Assembly: GCA_001579985.1 (NCBI GenBank)
Contig: LRSR01010524.1
Coordinates: forward strand, 1-30,299
Source: Hypsibius dujardini
Taxonomy: Eukaryota > Tardigrada > Eutardigrada > Parachela > Hypsibiidae
Reading direction: 5' to 3'
DNA length: 30,299 bases
Positions 1 to 13,176 of this stretch are shown here, piece after piece. Under the pieces are notes generated by a model that had not been told where the DNA came from, searched no databases, and saw nothing but the letters and a program-made list of their open reading frames with translations. Positions within the stretch are counted from its first letter, which is position 1; the number at the start of each line of letters is the position of its first letter. Position numbers and translations under genes: made by a program.

Positions 1-1951
1 GCCTTTTGCGACAGTGTCGAAACTAATGCCTGGCACTGCCGAAGAGTGAGGACTGGTCTAAAAAACCATAAAGAAAATGAGTTCTCGTATTTTTTATGGG
101 AAAACAACGGGAGTGTTTGTCCGCTACCGAAGGTATTCGGCTTCCAAATCGGCGCCGGCCACACGAAGCTGCTGCGCCAAACCGACACAGGATGCGTGCA
201 TAGTCGTGATGGAGAGTGCTAACTCGTCATACGGCATCGTTTCCTCCAGACAGTCGACGAGAACAGATCGAACGCCGTCCAGCAGAGTAGCTTGCTGTAG
301 AAAGAAACCAGGATGAAGTTGTCGGTCGGTCTGTATGCCTCTCTCTCTGTACGTCTGTCTGTCTAAGCGTCTGTCTGAATGTCTGTCTGTCTGTTTGACT
401 GTCCGCCTGTCCGTGTGTGTGCTTAGCTGTCTGCTTGGCTGCCTGCAGACTCCCTGTTATTTCTGGGCTAATCCATCCAGCGATCTGCCTGAACGCATGC
501 CCGGCTTAATGTACAGCCGCTGACCGTCTGCACGTACCAATGCCACTGATTGTATGACCACTCGCGTCAACTCCACCACGATGATGGCCGCCTCGAATTT
601 CTGCACCGCTGACTTGGACTTCAGATGGAACTGCAACAGGGACGACATGGTCGCAGCTGCGGCCAATCCACCATCCGATTCTGAGTCATTGAAGACTTTC
701 GCAGCCATCAGAGCCAAAAACTGCGCGGCTAGGAAACGGGTCCGCACCACGGCGAGGTCACGGTCGGCCAGGAGGTCATTGGAGCATTCACTGCCCGCCA
801 GAAAAAGCTGCTTTTCTGTGTGGTGGTTAACCTGCGAGGTGGGAGTGTCTTGTCTGGTAATGCTGAACAGGCCCGGATCGATGGCGATGGAGGGCGCCTG
901 CATAGCCAGACAAGTCCACGTGGCGATCGAGAAGGAGAACAGATCCAGAAGGAGCGAGGTAGGTGCTGAATTCAGGCAGGCTCGCCAAAGCTGAAAGATA
1001 GATACTTCTTATCGGAATACAGACAGACACGAACATCGACATAGACAGTTGAACAGACAGACACAAATACAAACGGACAAAGGTAAGCAGACTTAAAGCG
1101 ACAGAGCAGACAGACAGTCAAACAATCAGGCAGATGGAAAGACAAACTGATAGTCAGTCAGTCAGACAGGAAAACAGACAGACAACAAACAAAATGAAAA
1201 TCCATACCGAAAGTAAGTATGGATGGACACAGGCACGTTCCTCCAAAATGCACCGTTGATACAGACGTCTCATGAGATCCACGGCAATGGCCGGAACCCA
1301 CTCCGAGCCGCCGGTTTTCGAGGCTGTTCCAATCAGTGTCTCCACGGTCTGTAGAACGGATATGCGAATGCGGTCTGAGGAATGATCGAGGAATGGCCAC
1401 AACCGCGGCAGCAGCTCGCTGAGCGGTCGTTGAGTGGCTAGGAAATGATCCGGCTCCGATTTGGTGACGATGGTGGACAGCAGGCTCATGAAGCTGTTGG
1501 TCCACGAGGTGAGATCGTCAAACTCCAGCAGACCATCCCAGAGGAGCGCGAGCACATTTGGTACCTTCGCCAAACCGAAAAATACATTAGGTTATTCTGT
1601 GTCTTGGGTTCACGGGCACCGTTTTCAAACCTCGTGCGCCATAAACTTTAGGAACTGATCCATCACAGCTTCCAACACCGACGCGGCAACCGCACACACA
1701 TCATCTACCGAATCGCGCAAGCAGCCGAAGACAGCAGGATAAATAGTCGGGAGCAAATCCGAAACCAGTGTCTGAAAAAAATGATATAATTTATATGTCA
1801 AAATAAACCCAAGACATTTTAAATTGATTCAAAAATATTTAATATTATAATGTAAAATTGAAGCATTAATCCTAAAATAACTTAGCCCATCTTCAAAAGC
1901 GTATGTCTGTCCGTCTGCCTGTCTGCCTATCTATCTGTCTGGCTGTCTGGC

Positions 1952-1984
<33 letters not shown>

Positions 1985-2041
1985 GGCTGTCTGCCTGCCT
2001 ACATGCCTACATGCCTGCCTGCCTACCTGCCTACCTGCCTA

Positions 2042-2077
<36 letters not shown>

Positions 2078-4918
2078 GCTGTCTAATTATCTGTCTCATT
2101 GTTTGGTTTGGTTGTCAGTCAGTCGGTCTTTCTATCTTTCTATCTGTCTGTCTGCCTGCACGCCTGAATATGTCCGTCTTCTGCCTGTTAGTTGTCTGCC
2201 CTTCTGTTCGGTGTCTGCTTGCCTGTCTACCCAAATTTACTGCAGCTTCTGCGTGAAGAGATCACCCACCTGTCGCACGACCAGCACATATTTCAACCCC
2301 AGCAGGCCTCCATGTCGAGCCTGCCAGTTGGACTGTCCAATGAGCTTTAACAGACAAACCGTAACTTGGCTGACCAGTTCCGCGGGCATCCACTTAACCA
2401 CCGCGCCGAGAGCCTGGGCGCACGTCTCCCGGACCGGTGCGACCACCTCATACGCCACAAAGTCACCGAATCGATCCAGTGCTAGCACGCACAGCAGTCG
2501 CAGCGCGACGTCTTCCAGCCATCGGGCATTCAGCGAGACAGTGCAGTTGGCAATACGTCCCATTCCGCCACCGTGAGTGCGAACAATCTCCCGGATCCCC
2601 GTGGCTGCGCCATGGCGGATCCGCCAGTCGGAGTGGAACAAGTCACCGCACAGCTCTTCTAACAACCGCGTGAAAGGCCACTCCTTTGTCTGTTGAAATA
2701 AGAAGCAATTTTCATCACATATTACGCATATGCGTCAAGAGTGGACGCCTTACTTGAGTGACCTCAGACGGGTCGGTGCTCTCCGTGAAATCCATTTCAG
2801 TCTCGTCACTGGTACAGTGGGCTTCGTCGACGGACCGAAGTTTCTTAACAGATCCATTTGATTCGAGATCGCTGCAGCGATTTAAGGAAAAGGATTTTAA
2901 GCCCGTGCCAGAAAAAATTAAACAGACGACGAATAGGCTGGTTGACAGGCAGAAAGAGGGACACACGCATTGACAATGAACACGTCCGGTAAGTTGACCG
3001 ACCCACTGACAGACTGACAGACAGGAAATAGACAAATAGATCGGCAGACAGACAGCCAGCCAGACAGACAGACAGACAGAGGGACAGACAGACATACAGA
3101 CAATCAGACTTACGGCACTTCTTCAACTGAATGCGAGCGGCTGTACGACGTCTTGAGTTTTCGCTTCATTCGATTGCGCTCCCTGACGCTGGTCGAGGGT
3201 CCCGCTGACCACAATTTTCGAAGGCAAACCTGTAATCAAATCCGCGGCCACTCATTGCAAGCAAAAAAGGCGAGGAAGAATAACAGATACCTACCCGTGA
3301 ATTCGCTATATCCGACTCGGGTGCCGGCAGAGTGACGAGGTCCTCGTCGTGGATCATATCAGCTGCTACATCGCCAAGACCGGCCTTCTCCGCGAACCCA
3401 CCCAGGCCCATCTGTTCATTGAGGATTCGTCGCTTTGCCGCCGCATCATTTGGATCTGGGAGCACGACAAACGAATAGTTTTTGTTACTTTTGCGAACAA
3501 AGAATTTTGCTAATGATTATAAATCATTACAACACCAATTACTCACCAATTACTCACTTCAATTATGTAACGCCATTAATTTAAAACTGGACAAACTAAT
3601 TTTTTTTAAATTGAAACAAATTACTTAACTAAGATTTCGCGCTTTATATGACCCGAAACTTCAAGCCAAATGAACAATCCCAGTGTACATGGAAATCACA
3701 CACACACAACCTGGGCTACAGTTGTGGCACGATTTCTCGACGAAAAACGTTAATCGGAACACCGGCACAATAACAAGTGTTCCGATTAACGTTTTTCGTC
3801 GAGAAATAGTGCCACGGCTGTATTAGTATTATTCTTTTATCATTAACCAGTATTAGCATTTCTAAAACGCGAGGTCTTGACGTAAATCTTTTACCCTCAG
3901 CGCAAAGGTTAAAGAATTAATTAGCAAAAGGAAGCTTAAAATTGACATAACTCAATTAAATTAACTTAATTAAACAATTTGAATCAATAAAATAATAAAA
4001 TAAAATAATAATTAAAATAATAATTAAAATAATTGAAACAATTACATTTTAAATAAACTAAACTAAATACTAATTAAACTGAGTAAAACTCTTCGTTATC
4101 AAACCGATAAGAAAAAACTGATAAACCAGAAACTAAAACAATCAAGCAATCGAGCGTTCTCACCAGTGCTCGAGCTGTCACAGTCGTATTCCTTCCCCTC
4201 GGAGCCGAGCAGTTGCGCGCCGTGCGCAATCATTCTGTCCACGTCGAAATCAGCAAACCGCATCTTTCCTTCTGCAGTTTCTGTATCTCCTGTGGAGACT
4301 TCGGGTGTTGTTTCGTCGTTGGCGCTGCTGGGACACCATTGAGGCACGTTCTGTGCTACCGCGGAGAGACCCTGGCCGGCAGCCACTCTCGTATCCCAAG
4401 ACGGACTCCGTAAAAGCCCCAAAAGCTGAAAATAATATCGGGCAATTTAATTCGATTCGGCAGAAAAGCACAGAGATTGCAGAAAACCTCGCGGCGCAAC
4501 AAAATCATGTCGACAATCGATTGATTGGTTGATCAGCTGCGTTGTATACGATCGTTTAGTAGGTGTTGTTGATTGATTGATCGATTGATTAAGCAAATCG
4601 GAACTTTTAAAGTCTTTTTTTGCAGCACGTTCGCAAGTATGCGAGCATCCCTACGTGGAAAAGATCAAGCAAAATCCGAATTTCCACAAAATAAGTAAAC
4701 TCGGCGTGCTACGTACGCGGTGAAGAAGATTTTTCAGTTCATGAGGATATATTTTCTGGACGTCTCCCAGCTGTGTGGCCGCCGCGCGTCTAGTTCCCGC
4801 GTTGGAACCGGACTCCAGCAAGGCAAACAGACGATCCAATCTGTAAATTGAAAACCCATGCTGGCGAAAATCAACGAGATTCGTTTGAGAGAAGAACTTT
4901 CACTCACCTGGTTGCCAT
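1..4918 (-). CDS. BTAF1: BTAF1/Mot1 TBP-associated factor, N-terminal part (partial)
   Basis: BTAF1 (Mot1, TAF172) is a nuclear Snf2-family ATPase that strips TBP from DNA; its N-terminal HEAT repeats grip TBP. Twelve exons read on the minus strand: 4918-4908, 4840-4717, 4425-4164, 3455-3295, 3229-3114, 2871-2754, 2689-2270, 1771-1631, 1564-1208, 990-538, 294-128 and 57-1, with consistent phases. They encode about 795 residues, against roughly 1850 for the family. Seen: an N-terminus like the family's (LDRLFALLESG, PHELKNLL, WDTRVAAGQ), then the highly conserved block RLLCVLALDRFGDF, APVRETCAQALG and RHGGLLGLKY in exon 7, then VLALLWDGLLEFDDLTSWTN in exon 9. The start codon lies in a tiny 11-nt first exon (ATG GCA ACC AG). 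The ATPase domain is off the left edge. The donor of exon 8 (GTTTGA) is weak. Identification is secure from alignment to the remembered human protein; individual boundaries are less so. Confidence 0.9.
320..450. repeat. Degenerate GTCT array in BTAF1 intron
   Basis: Imperfect GTCT/GTCC tetranucleotide repeats fill much of the intron at 295-537. Short open frames across it are repeat artefacts. Confidence 0.9.
1010..1195. repeat. Degenerate CAGA array in BTAF1 intron
   Basis: Imperfect CAGA/GACA repeats occupy almost the whole intron 991-1207. They are in the opposite orientation to the array at 320-450. Confidence 0.9.
1895..2235. repeat. GTCT/GCCT compound array in BTAF1 intron
   Basis: A long compound tetranucleotide array (GTCT, then GCCT and CCTA variants, then GTCT again) lies in the intron 1772-2269. 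The GCCT core around 2040-2085 is the most regular part. Confidence 0.9.
2938..3108. repeat. CAGA array in BTAF1 intron
   Basis: Degenerate CAGA repeats in the intron 2872-3113, with the purest run at 3045-3095. Confidence 0.9.
3719..3820. mobile_element. Foldback MITE with TA target duplication
   Basis: A 102-bp near-perfect palindrome in the BTAF1 intron 3456-4163. Arms 3719-3762 and 3777-3820 match at 41 of 44 positions with a 14-nt loop. It begins CAGTTGTGGCAC and ends with the complement of CAGCCGTGGCAC, and is flanked by TA on each side (3717-3718 and 3821-3822). Termini beginning CA and a TA duplication fit Tc1/mariner-type non-autonomous elements. No coding capacity. Confidence 0.75.
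3840..4163. other. AT-rich remainder of BTAF1 intron
   Basis: Very AT-rich sequence with simple AATAAT/AATTAA-type runs around 3950-4070. No gene or element recognised. Confidence 0.7.
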
Positions 4919-4954
4919 TTTTAATTCGTTCGAATAAAAGTTTATTACGAAAAC

Positions 4955-5290
4955 TGATTGTAGGGAACGAAAAGGCTGATGGTAGGAAGCGAAACACTTA
5001 ATTGTAAGGAGCAAAAAGCTACTTGTAGAAATGAATGCTATTATGGAGAACAGAAACGCTAATAGTAAGGAACAAAATTCTAGGGAATTCTAGGAGCGAA
5101 AAAGCTTATTGTAAAGAACGGAAAAGTTAATTATAGGGAACAAGAAAGCTCATTGTAGGCAGGAGCGAAAACGCTGATTGTATAAAGAACAAGAAAGCAG
5201 ATTGTAGGGAACGAAAATGCTTAATGTAGGAAACAAAGAATTTAATTATAGGAAAAGAAAAAACTGATTGTAGGGAACCAGAAAGATGGA
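4955..5290. repeat. Degenerate ~24-bp minisatellite upstream of BTAF1
   Basis: About 14 diverged units with the consensus GATTGTAGGGAACGAAAAGC, recognisable by repeated TTGTAGG/AACGAAAA words. They start 37 bp upstream of the BTAF1 start codon on its promoter side. A CTAG-containing variant lies near 5080-5095. Confidence 0.75.
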
Positions 5291-6048
5291 TAAGGTCCTT
5301 TTAACTTCTAGTTAGTGGTGTGCCAGCGGTTCCCAAGAGGGAGTGGCAGAACAGAACTCTTAACCAAGTTTCAAGTTTGCCAAAGTGGCACTCATTGATA
5401 CATGCCAACGAATTGTATTTTTCTGAGCGTCCAAATCCTGAAGAATTTTCATCCACACTACCAGTAAAGTAAGTAAAGAGGAATGTTCGACGGGAATGAC
5501 CATTTAATAGGTGAGCGTGGTAAATATGTGGCATACGGCACGGCCATGACGACATAATATTAGCCAAACGGCAAAACGTGATAACAATTAGTAAGAAGTG
5601 ATAAAAATCCAAGCGGGAAAATGAAAGGGAAAAGAAAGAGAAGGAAATAATACAAAGTTTGGTCGGTCATCTCAGCATGCACTCACAGCTGCAACAAATA
5701 CATCCGCGCAAAAAGGGAGCCTTTACCGACAGACAGTGCGATGAAAATGGAAAACGTAAAAGCCTAAAACCGATTCCCAGCCTGAAGCAAGCTCGAAGAA
5801 TCCCTCAAATAACGCTTGCCTCAGATCCCCGGGAGGATCGCTCGAAAAACGAACAGATCAACGAGGCGGCGAAATAGTGAAATTTAAAATGGCACATGCA
5901 GTGATTGATTGATTGATTGATTAAAGCGCAGAGCGGCGGCTTCCACGTAATACAGTCCAGTCCGTTCCGATAAAAACAACCACCGTGTGAAAATAAGCGA
6001 AGAGATTCCACAGCATGATGTGTGTGTGTGTGTATGAGTGTGTGTGTG
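5291..6048. other. BTAF1-GRB2 intergenic region / GRB2 3' UTR
   Basis: No convincing gene. It should contain the GRB2 3' UTR (minus strand). A TGAT-type repeat lies at about 5903-5922 and a TG dinucleotide run at 6019-6050 abuts the GRB2 stop codon. The reading frame at 5659-5877 on the plus strand has no splice support or family resemblance. Confidence 0.6.
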
Positions 6049-8483
<2,435 letters not shown>

Positions 8484-8496
8484 GACGAAAAGAAAT

Positions 8497-8840
8497 CTGT
8501 AAAGAAATGTTACCAATCCAGATGAAAAGTACCATTCGAGCGGAATTTCGCATGGACGTTTGTGAGTCGGTCAGCTGATACACACGTGGCAAAAATCTTG
8601 CTCTAACCGAGTCAAGCCATTACACTCGCTGCATGGGTGTTGTACACAACCGTAGAGTTAAAGTACTTAATTCGGTTAGCGCAAGTTTTTTGCCACGTGT
8701 GTAAATGACATCTCTGGGCAAATAAAGCCAAAACGACCATCTGTCAAGCGTTCACTCACCTGTCTGCTGCGGACAAACAGTTACGCAATGCCAAATAGTT
8801 TTCTAAATTTAAAAATTAAAACTGAAAAAGCATGACGTCG
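8497..8840 (-). promoter_or_regulatory. GRB2 5' UTR intron and upstream exon
   Basis: On the minus strand, CAGACAG followed by GTGAGTG marks a strong donor at 8758-8759, and TTTACAG precedes the exon base at 8496, 13 bases upstream of the ATG. The upstream non-coding exon therefore begins at 8760 and extends to an undefined transcription start. Inferred from splice motifs only. Confidence 0.55.
8581..8701. mobile_element. MITE with 30-bp TIRs in GRB2 5'-UTR intron
   Basis: A 121-bp element whose arms 8581-8610 and 8672-8701 are inverted repeats matching at 28 of 30 positions (CACACGTGGCAAAAA at both ends). TA flanks it at 8579-8580 and 8702-8703. No open frame. It sits inside the inferred 5'-UTR intron (8497-8759). 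Consistent with a Tc1/mariner-derived MITE. Confidence 0.75.
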
Positions 8841-9340
8841 CACGCGCAGACGGATGAGAGCGAGGAGGGAAAAAAAGAAAATCGTCGCTGCGAAGGTTTT
8901 TCATGTGTTTGATTTTCACACACACTGAGACAACTACAAGTTCCAAATCCACTGTTGAGTGGAGTTACACTTGACTACTGGAATTTGCGCATGTGCGTCT
9001 CTCTACCATGAAGTTTAAAACCTTATTCTGAATTTTAAAATTCAAAATTTTGTATGAAACCAAAAAAATACTGACGAAAAAGTACGTGTCTGGATGCCTA
9101 ACGCCAACAGTCCCTGAAGACCTTCCAAAGTTCAAACTCTGTTCCACTTCCACTCCACGTAGTCGACAAAAACAGGTGTGGCACCGTGACTCCAATTGGA
9201 ACCGGACTAGATGACTCACTCGTGTGTCTGTCTGCGCATACATAATCGCAACAAGACGGCCTTGATGACTCATCGCCCTCACCCTGCGGCGGCGAACCAT
9301 TCCCTACTATAACTATCCACCTGATTATCTCGCTGCGCAC
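8841..9340. other. Gene-poor intergenic DNA
   Basis: Upstream of GRB2. Minus-strand frames at 8965-9349 lack family resemblance, good starts or splice structure. Nothing else recognised. Confidence 0.5.
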
Positions 9341-9579
9341 TTCTGGCACAACAGGGTCAACAATTTTCGAACAATATGTTGTTTCACGTTGGCCAATGAT
9401 AGTAAAATTTTAAGATTAACAGCCCAGGAACCAGCATATACGGAAACGGTTTCGACGCGCTTTTGGCACAATAGGATCAACAATTTTCGAACAATATGTT
9501 GTTTCGCGTTGGCCAATGATAGTAAATTTCAAGATTAACAACTCAGGACCCAGCATATACGGAAACGATTTCGACGCGC
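9341..9579. repeat. Two-copy 120-bp tandem duplication
   Basis: Units 9341-9460 and 9461-9579 are about 90% identical. Both contain CAATTTTCGAACAATATGTT, GTTGGCCAATGATAGTAAA and CAGCATATACGGAAACG, and both end TTTCGACGCGC. The CGAACAATATGTTG core is partly palindromic. Old element fragment or local duplication; origin unknown. Confidence 0.85.
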
Positions 9580-9894
9580 TTTTGTACATCATGCATAGTC
9601 CGATAGAGCGAACCGCTCATTTTTGGCCATACAGCCGTCACGGTGAGTCATAATCTCGCACGACCTTTGAGCCATGTATATAGCACTCCTGTTCCTTTCC
9701 CGCAACATCCGCTGCGTCCGAATCCTCATCGATTGCTTACGTGTACCTTACTACCTCGATGACTTCGTATAGATGACTTCATATCACATACCGACACATA
9801 GTCACATCCAGTTCTTGAAAAACGGGACCACACACACACATCGCATCATACGCAACACCTGCTAACATGCTTGACAAATTCCCATGCCGCCACT
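9580..9894. other. Unassigned intergenic DNA
   Basis: No gene recognised. Contains short CACA runs (about 9830-9840) and, beyond this stretch, CATACA/TATACA repeats near 9905-9935. Confidence 0.5.
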
Positions 9895-10173
9895 ATGCAT
9901 GCACTACACATACATTATACATACACTATACATGTGCGCTGTGCATACCAGTATGTGAGTGTGACAGGAAGTCGATTGCAATCGCCTGGATTGCGAATCC
10001 CTCTGACGGAAAAGCTCTTCACGGTTCCTGACTTGGCCTACTGCCATTTGTCAGTAGGCGCAATTTCGGCCTACACACAATGGACGGTAGGCGGGAAAAC
10101 TCACGACCGGAAATGCGTTTCCATCCGCCTGCACATGGCCAAAATGCTTACCGGATCGATTCAAGCCTTTTAA
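9895..10173 (+). pseudogene. Unidentified ORF, possible Ty1/copia-type fragment
   Basis: An open frame of about 92 codons from the ATG at 9895 to the stop at 10171-10173. The first part is low-complexity (HALHIHYTYTIH); from about 9950 it is more protein-like. The stretch IPLTEKLFTVPDLAYCHLSV weakly recalls the end of copia-type proteases (LxxVLYVPDLxxNLLSV). No active-site D-S/T-G, integrase or LTR was found. An AATAAA lies at about 10327. Could equally be a chance frame or an exon of an unrecognised gene. Confidence 0.25.
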
Positions 10174-10609
10174 TTCGGTCCGTGTTGACGAAAATTAACT
10201 GAACGAGTAAAAGAGATTGACTCAGTCAACCTAGAATTATGGCCATAGATTTTAGTACAGTATTACACGGCAAACTTAGTTTAATAGTTTGTTCAAGTCG
10301 ATGCATCATCATCTTCCGGAGATGTAAATAAAGCAGTAAAATATTAAGCGATATAAAGCACTTTTTTAGTTCTGAATCGTGTGTGTGTGTGTGTATATAT
10401 AGTGCATATACTGGTTGAATTGGCGATCCTCTCCTCGCTATCTCATCACGTCGTCGTCGCGGACCGTGTCTCTGTCAAAAAAAGGTGCGGAGTATTGTTT
10501 GCAAATACCTTTTGCGTGTGTGAGTTTGTGTGTGTTTCTTTCAATTCTCCGAGCCGGCTTATATGATATGGCATGCCATTACTAAGGTACCCCAAGACCC
10601 GGAGACCAG

Positions 10610-10765
10610 AGTACCCCCCCCCCCGAGTACTCCGAGTACTCACCATCTGATCCCTTGGACCGCGGCGGTGAAGCACACACACGTCAACGCCTTGAAACGC
10701 AACGACGCAGTTTATATACGAGGGACATTCAACGTTGTCTGCTGCTGCTGCTGCTGCTGCTCTCG
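10610..10765. promoter_or_regulatory. Putative promoter of the Shisa-like gene, with C-run and TGC repeat
   Basis: A run of about 11 C (10614-10624) is followed by two GAGTACTC palindromes, then TTTATATA at 10711-10718, and then a TGC repeat (about 10738-10761), where a start 25-30 bp downstream of the TATA would fall. The coding start is 300 bp further on. Position is suggestive only. Confidence 0.3.
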
Positions 10766-11041
10766 TTATCTCTCGTTCTACGCGATTGCGGTCTTGACAT
10801 TTTTTCGATAAGCTCTCTCTCGCTCGCTCTCTGCATAAGCAGTGCGAGGGAAGGAAAGTAAACTGGGCTGGTGTTTGTCAAGTGTTTGAAAATATATATT
10901 TCCTGCTCGGCACCACGCGGACAATTTTATTTTTCCCCAACGAATAATATAATCCCCTTTTTCCTTCCCAAATTTCGGTCTCCTGTGTCGTCTATCTACG
11001 GATATTATTAAAGGACAGAATACTACGGAGAGGACATTAGC

Positions 11042-12453
11042 ATGGGGAGCCGGTCTGCAATGATGCTTACCTGCCTGACGGCGTTGGTCTTCGGGACCTT
11101 CTGCATGCTTCCTGGTAAGACATTCGTACCGCATCTCGATATTTTTTCTGTTCCTTTGTATTCTTGTGTACCTCAGTTTTGGGCGCACGAGGTTATTGTT
11201 CTTATTACAGAAAGCAAGTTTTTTCTAGTTTAAACTGTTCATTATATATCTTGTATCCTATATCCTGTATATCTTGCATCTATTAGTTAAATACTAACAG
11301 TATGAATTGTACTTTTTATGTCCCGGCAGAAATGTGTAATACTAATTTTAGTTTAAAACGATCATGCTTTAAATCACATCGTGTCCAGCGCTTGAGCTCT
11401 TCAAAATCTAAAGCATGCACTGGCACTCTTTTGATATACTCTTCAGAAGATATTCTTACTAGGCTGGAATATGCCGGGAAAAAGAGGGGACTTTCTTTAA
11501 AATAACAAATATTCATGGGTATGGAAATAGAGTTTGCCGGTAGGTAAAATTAGACATAATCATACGGTAAAATAAATTACGGTAAAAGTGGCGAAATTGA
11601 GGGATGCAGGATATTGGATTAATGGGATGAGTAATCTGGTTCAGCCCAATCTGGCAGGGTTGTTAGTAATAAGCGACGTGTCTTTGCTGTGTGTTTCAGG
11701 AGCCAGTGCGGCGTGTTCGTGCCCGCACCAGTCACTGGGAGCGCTTGGAAACGCCTTTTCCCAGTTGGGAAGCTCCGGTGACTACTGCTGCTACTCAAAC
11801 CAGGGCAGCATTCGTGTTGGACGGTGCTGTGACTTCACGGATTATTTGGAAAACACGTAAGTTGTTGTGTTGTTTGCCAATCCAAACAGATGGACAATCA
11901 GACAGACACACCTCACTTATGATACAGGCAAGACACAGACCGAACCGATCTACAGATAGAGATACATATAAACAAGACATGATCATAGGCATTGGTTTGT
12001 CCGTGTATCTTTCCATAGGCAGTCATGCCTCAACATCTGCTGACGAGCATGGAAAAGACATAGAGATGGGCCTAGTCATAAGCACAGATAAAAGTACAGA
12101 CATAGACACAGACACAGACACAGACACAGACACAGACACAGACACAGACACAGACACAGACACAGACACAGACACAGACACAGCCCTAGACGAACACTCC
12201 AGCGCGCTTCCTATCGAACTAACAGGCAACGATTTCCATTTCTAGGACTGGATTGGACATTGGCGGACTTGTTGGTATAATTATTGGCTGTCTGGTAGGT
12301 TTAGATTCCACGAACGGATGTTGACGTGTTCAGAGTGTATGCTCATAACAAGACTTCCTGTATTTACAGGTCGTTTTGGCCCTGATAATCATTTTTATCT
12401 GCTGCTGCTGCGGTTGGTGTTGTTTCGCCAGCTGTGCCTGTGCGTTATGTTAG
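11042..12453 (+). CDS. Shisa/CYYR1-like cysteine-rich single-pass membrane protein
   Basis: Four exons, 11042-11114, 11700-11856, 12246-12294 and 12370-12453, give 120 residues. Order: a signal peptide (residues 1-28, hydrophobic LTCLTALVFGTF, likely cleaved after ASA); a short ectodomain (29-77) with paired cysteines (CSC, DYCCY, GRCCDF); a transmembrane helix (about 80-103, GGLVGIIIGCLVVLALIII); and a tail in which 9 of the last 17 residues are cysteine (CCCCGWCC, SCACALC). Signal peptide, paired-Cys ectodomain, TM and juxtamembrane Cys cluster is the Shisa/CYYR1 layout. The usual proline-rich PPxY cytoplasmic tail is missing. Family role (trafficking of receptors in the ER or endosomes) is known for Shisas but not shown here. 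Splice sites are canonical and TM coding is split between exons 3 and 4. Two AATAAA signals follow at 12685 and 12694. Confidence 0.7.
12105..12183. repeat. GACACA hexanucleotide array in intron
   Basis: About 13 nearly perfect GACACA units in intron 2 (11857-12245) of the Shisa-like gene. The frame happens to stay open (TDTDTD), but splice sites exclude it from the mRNA. Confidence 0.95.
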
Positions 12454-12684
12454 TCTTAATGCGGAAATTGAGCCAAACCATGTCCAGAAGCACCAGAATA
12501 CGATTCTCTTCTCGATCCCGGATGTCTGCCCGTCCGCTCCAGGCCTGGTTTTATTTTTTTATCAGCACGCATGCTGCCTTCGTAGCGCCGAACCGGCTTC
12601 CTTTGGGTTGTTCTTTCGCACTGAGTTGTTAATGTTTTTATACTTTTGTACAAGCGAATGAAGTAAGCTGAACATGTTCAGGAA

Positions 12685-12699
12685 AATAAAATCAATAAA
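12685..12699 (+). other. Tandem polyadenylation signals
   Basis: AATAAA at 12685-12690 and again at 12694-12699, about 235 bp after the Shisa-like stop codon on the same strand. The next gene (RXR) converges, its stop lying at 12913. Confidence 0.6.
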
Positions 12700-12912
12700 A
12701 AAGGCTAAAGATAACGGTGAGGGGAAAAATAATTAAGTAAGTCTGTCCAATAATTAACTTTAATTAACGAATTACAAATATATGAAGGAATATCACTCTA
12801 GCGACTTGAGGAGGAATTATCAAGTGTTAAAAATACTGTGAAAGAAGTCACTGGTATCGTACACGTGCGTGCGAAAGAAGAAAGATGAAGAACCAGAAAC
12901 GACGGGATCGCT

Positions 12913-13131
12913 TTAGCTAAGCGGTTCGTCATGTGAAGCAGGCTCACGGCTGAACTCCGAGTCTGAAGAGCTCCCATTGAAACTGGTGGAGGCAGCGTTG
13001 GGATGGTTGGTGAAGCTAGTGTCGCTGCTGCTGACGTCTTCCGCCATCGGGACCGGACCTATACAAAACAGAACAAAATGCTTCTTTTGAACGAATATTC
13101 GTTTGTCTGTTTGCCTGCCTGCCTTCCTGCC

Positions 13132-13176
<45 letters not shown>

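Noticed and set aside
335-523. Open frames rich in SVCLSVCL-type repeats here and at 1903-2256, 2715-3126, 7031-7330, 13003-13194 and 25243-25654
   Set aside because: They are translations of GTCT/CAGA microsatellites inside introns of well-supported genes; tetranucleotide repeats lack stops by nature.
9341-9579. CRISPR-like array
   Set aside because: Only two adjacent 120-bp units without spacers, in a eukaryotic genome.
12023-12229. Ser-Val repeat frame on the minus strand
   Set aside because: Antisense of the GACACA array.
11691-12245. 184-codon plus-strand frame ending in a TDTDTD run
   Set aside because: It runs out of frame through the Shisa-like exon 2 and its intron. Canonical splice sites and the signal peptide/TM frame support the other reading.
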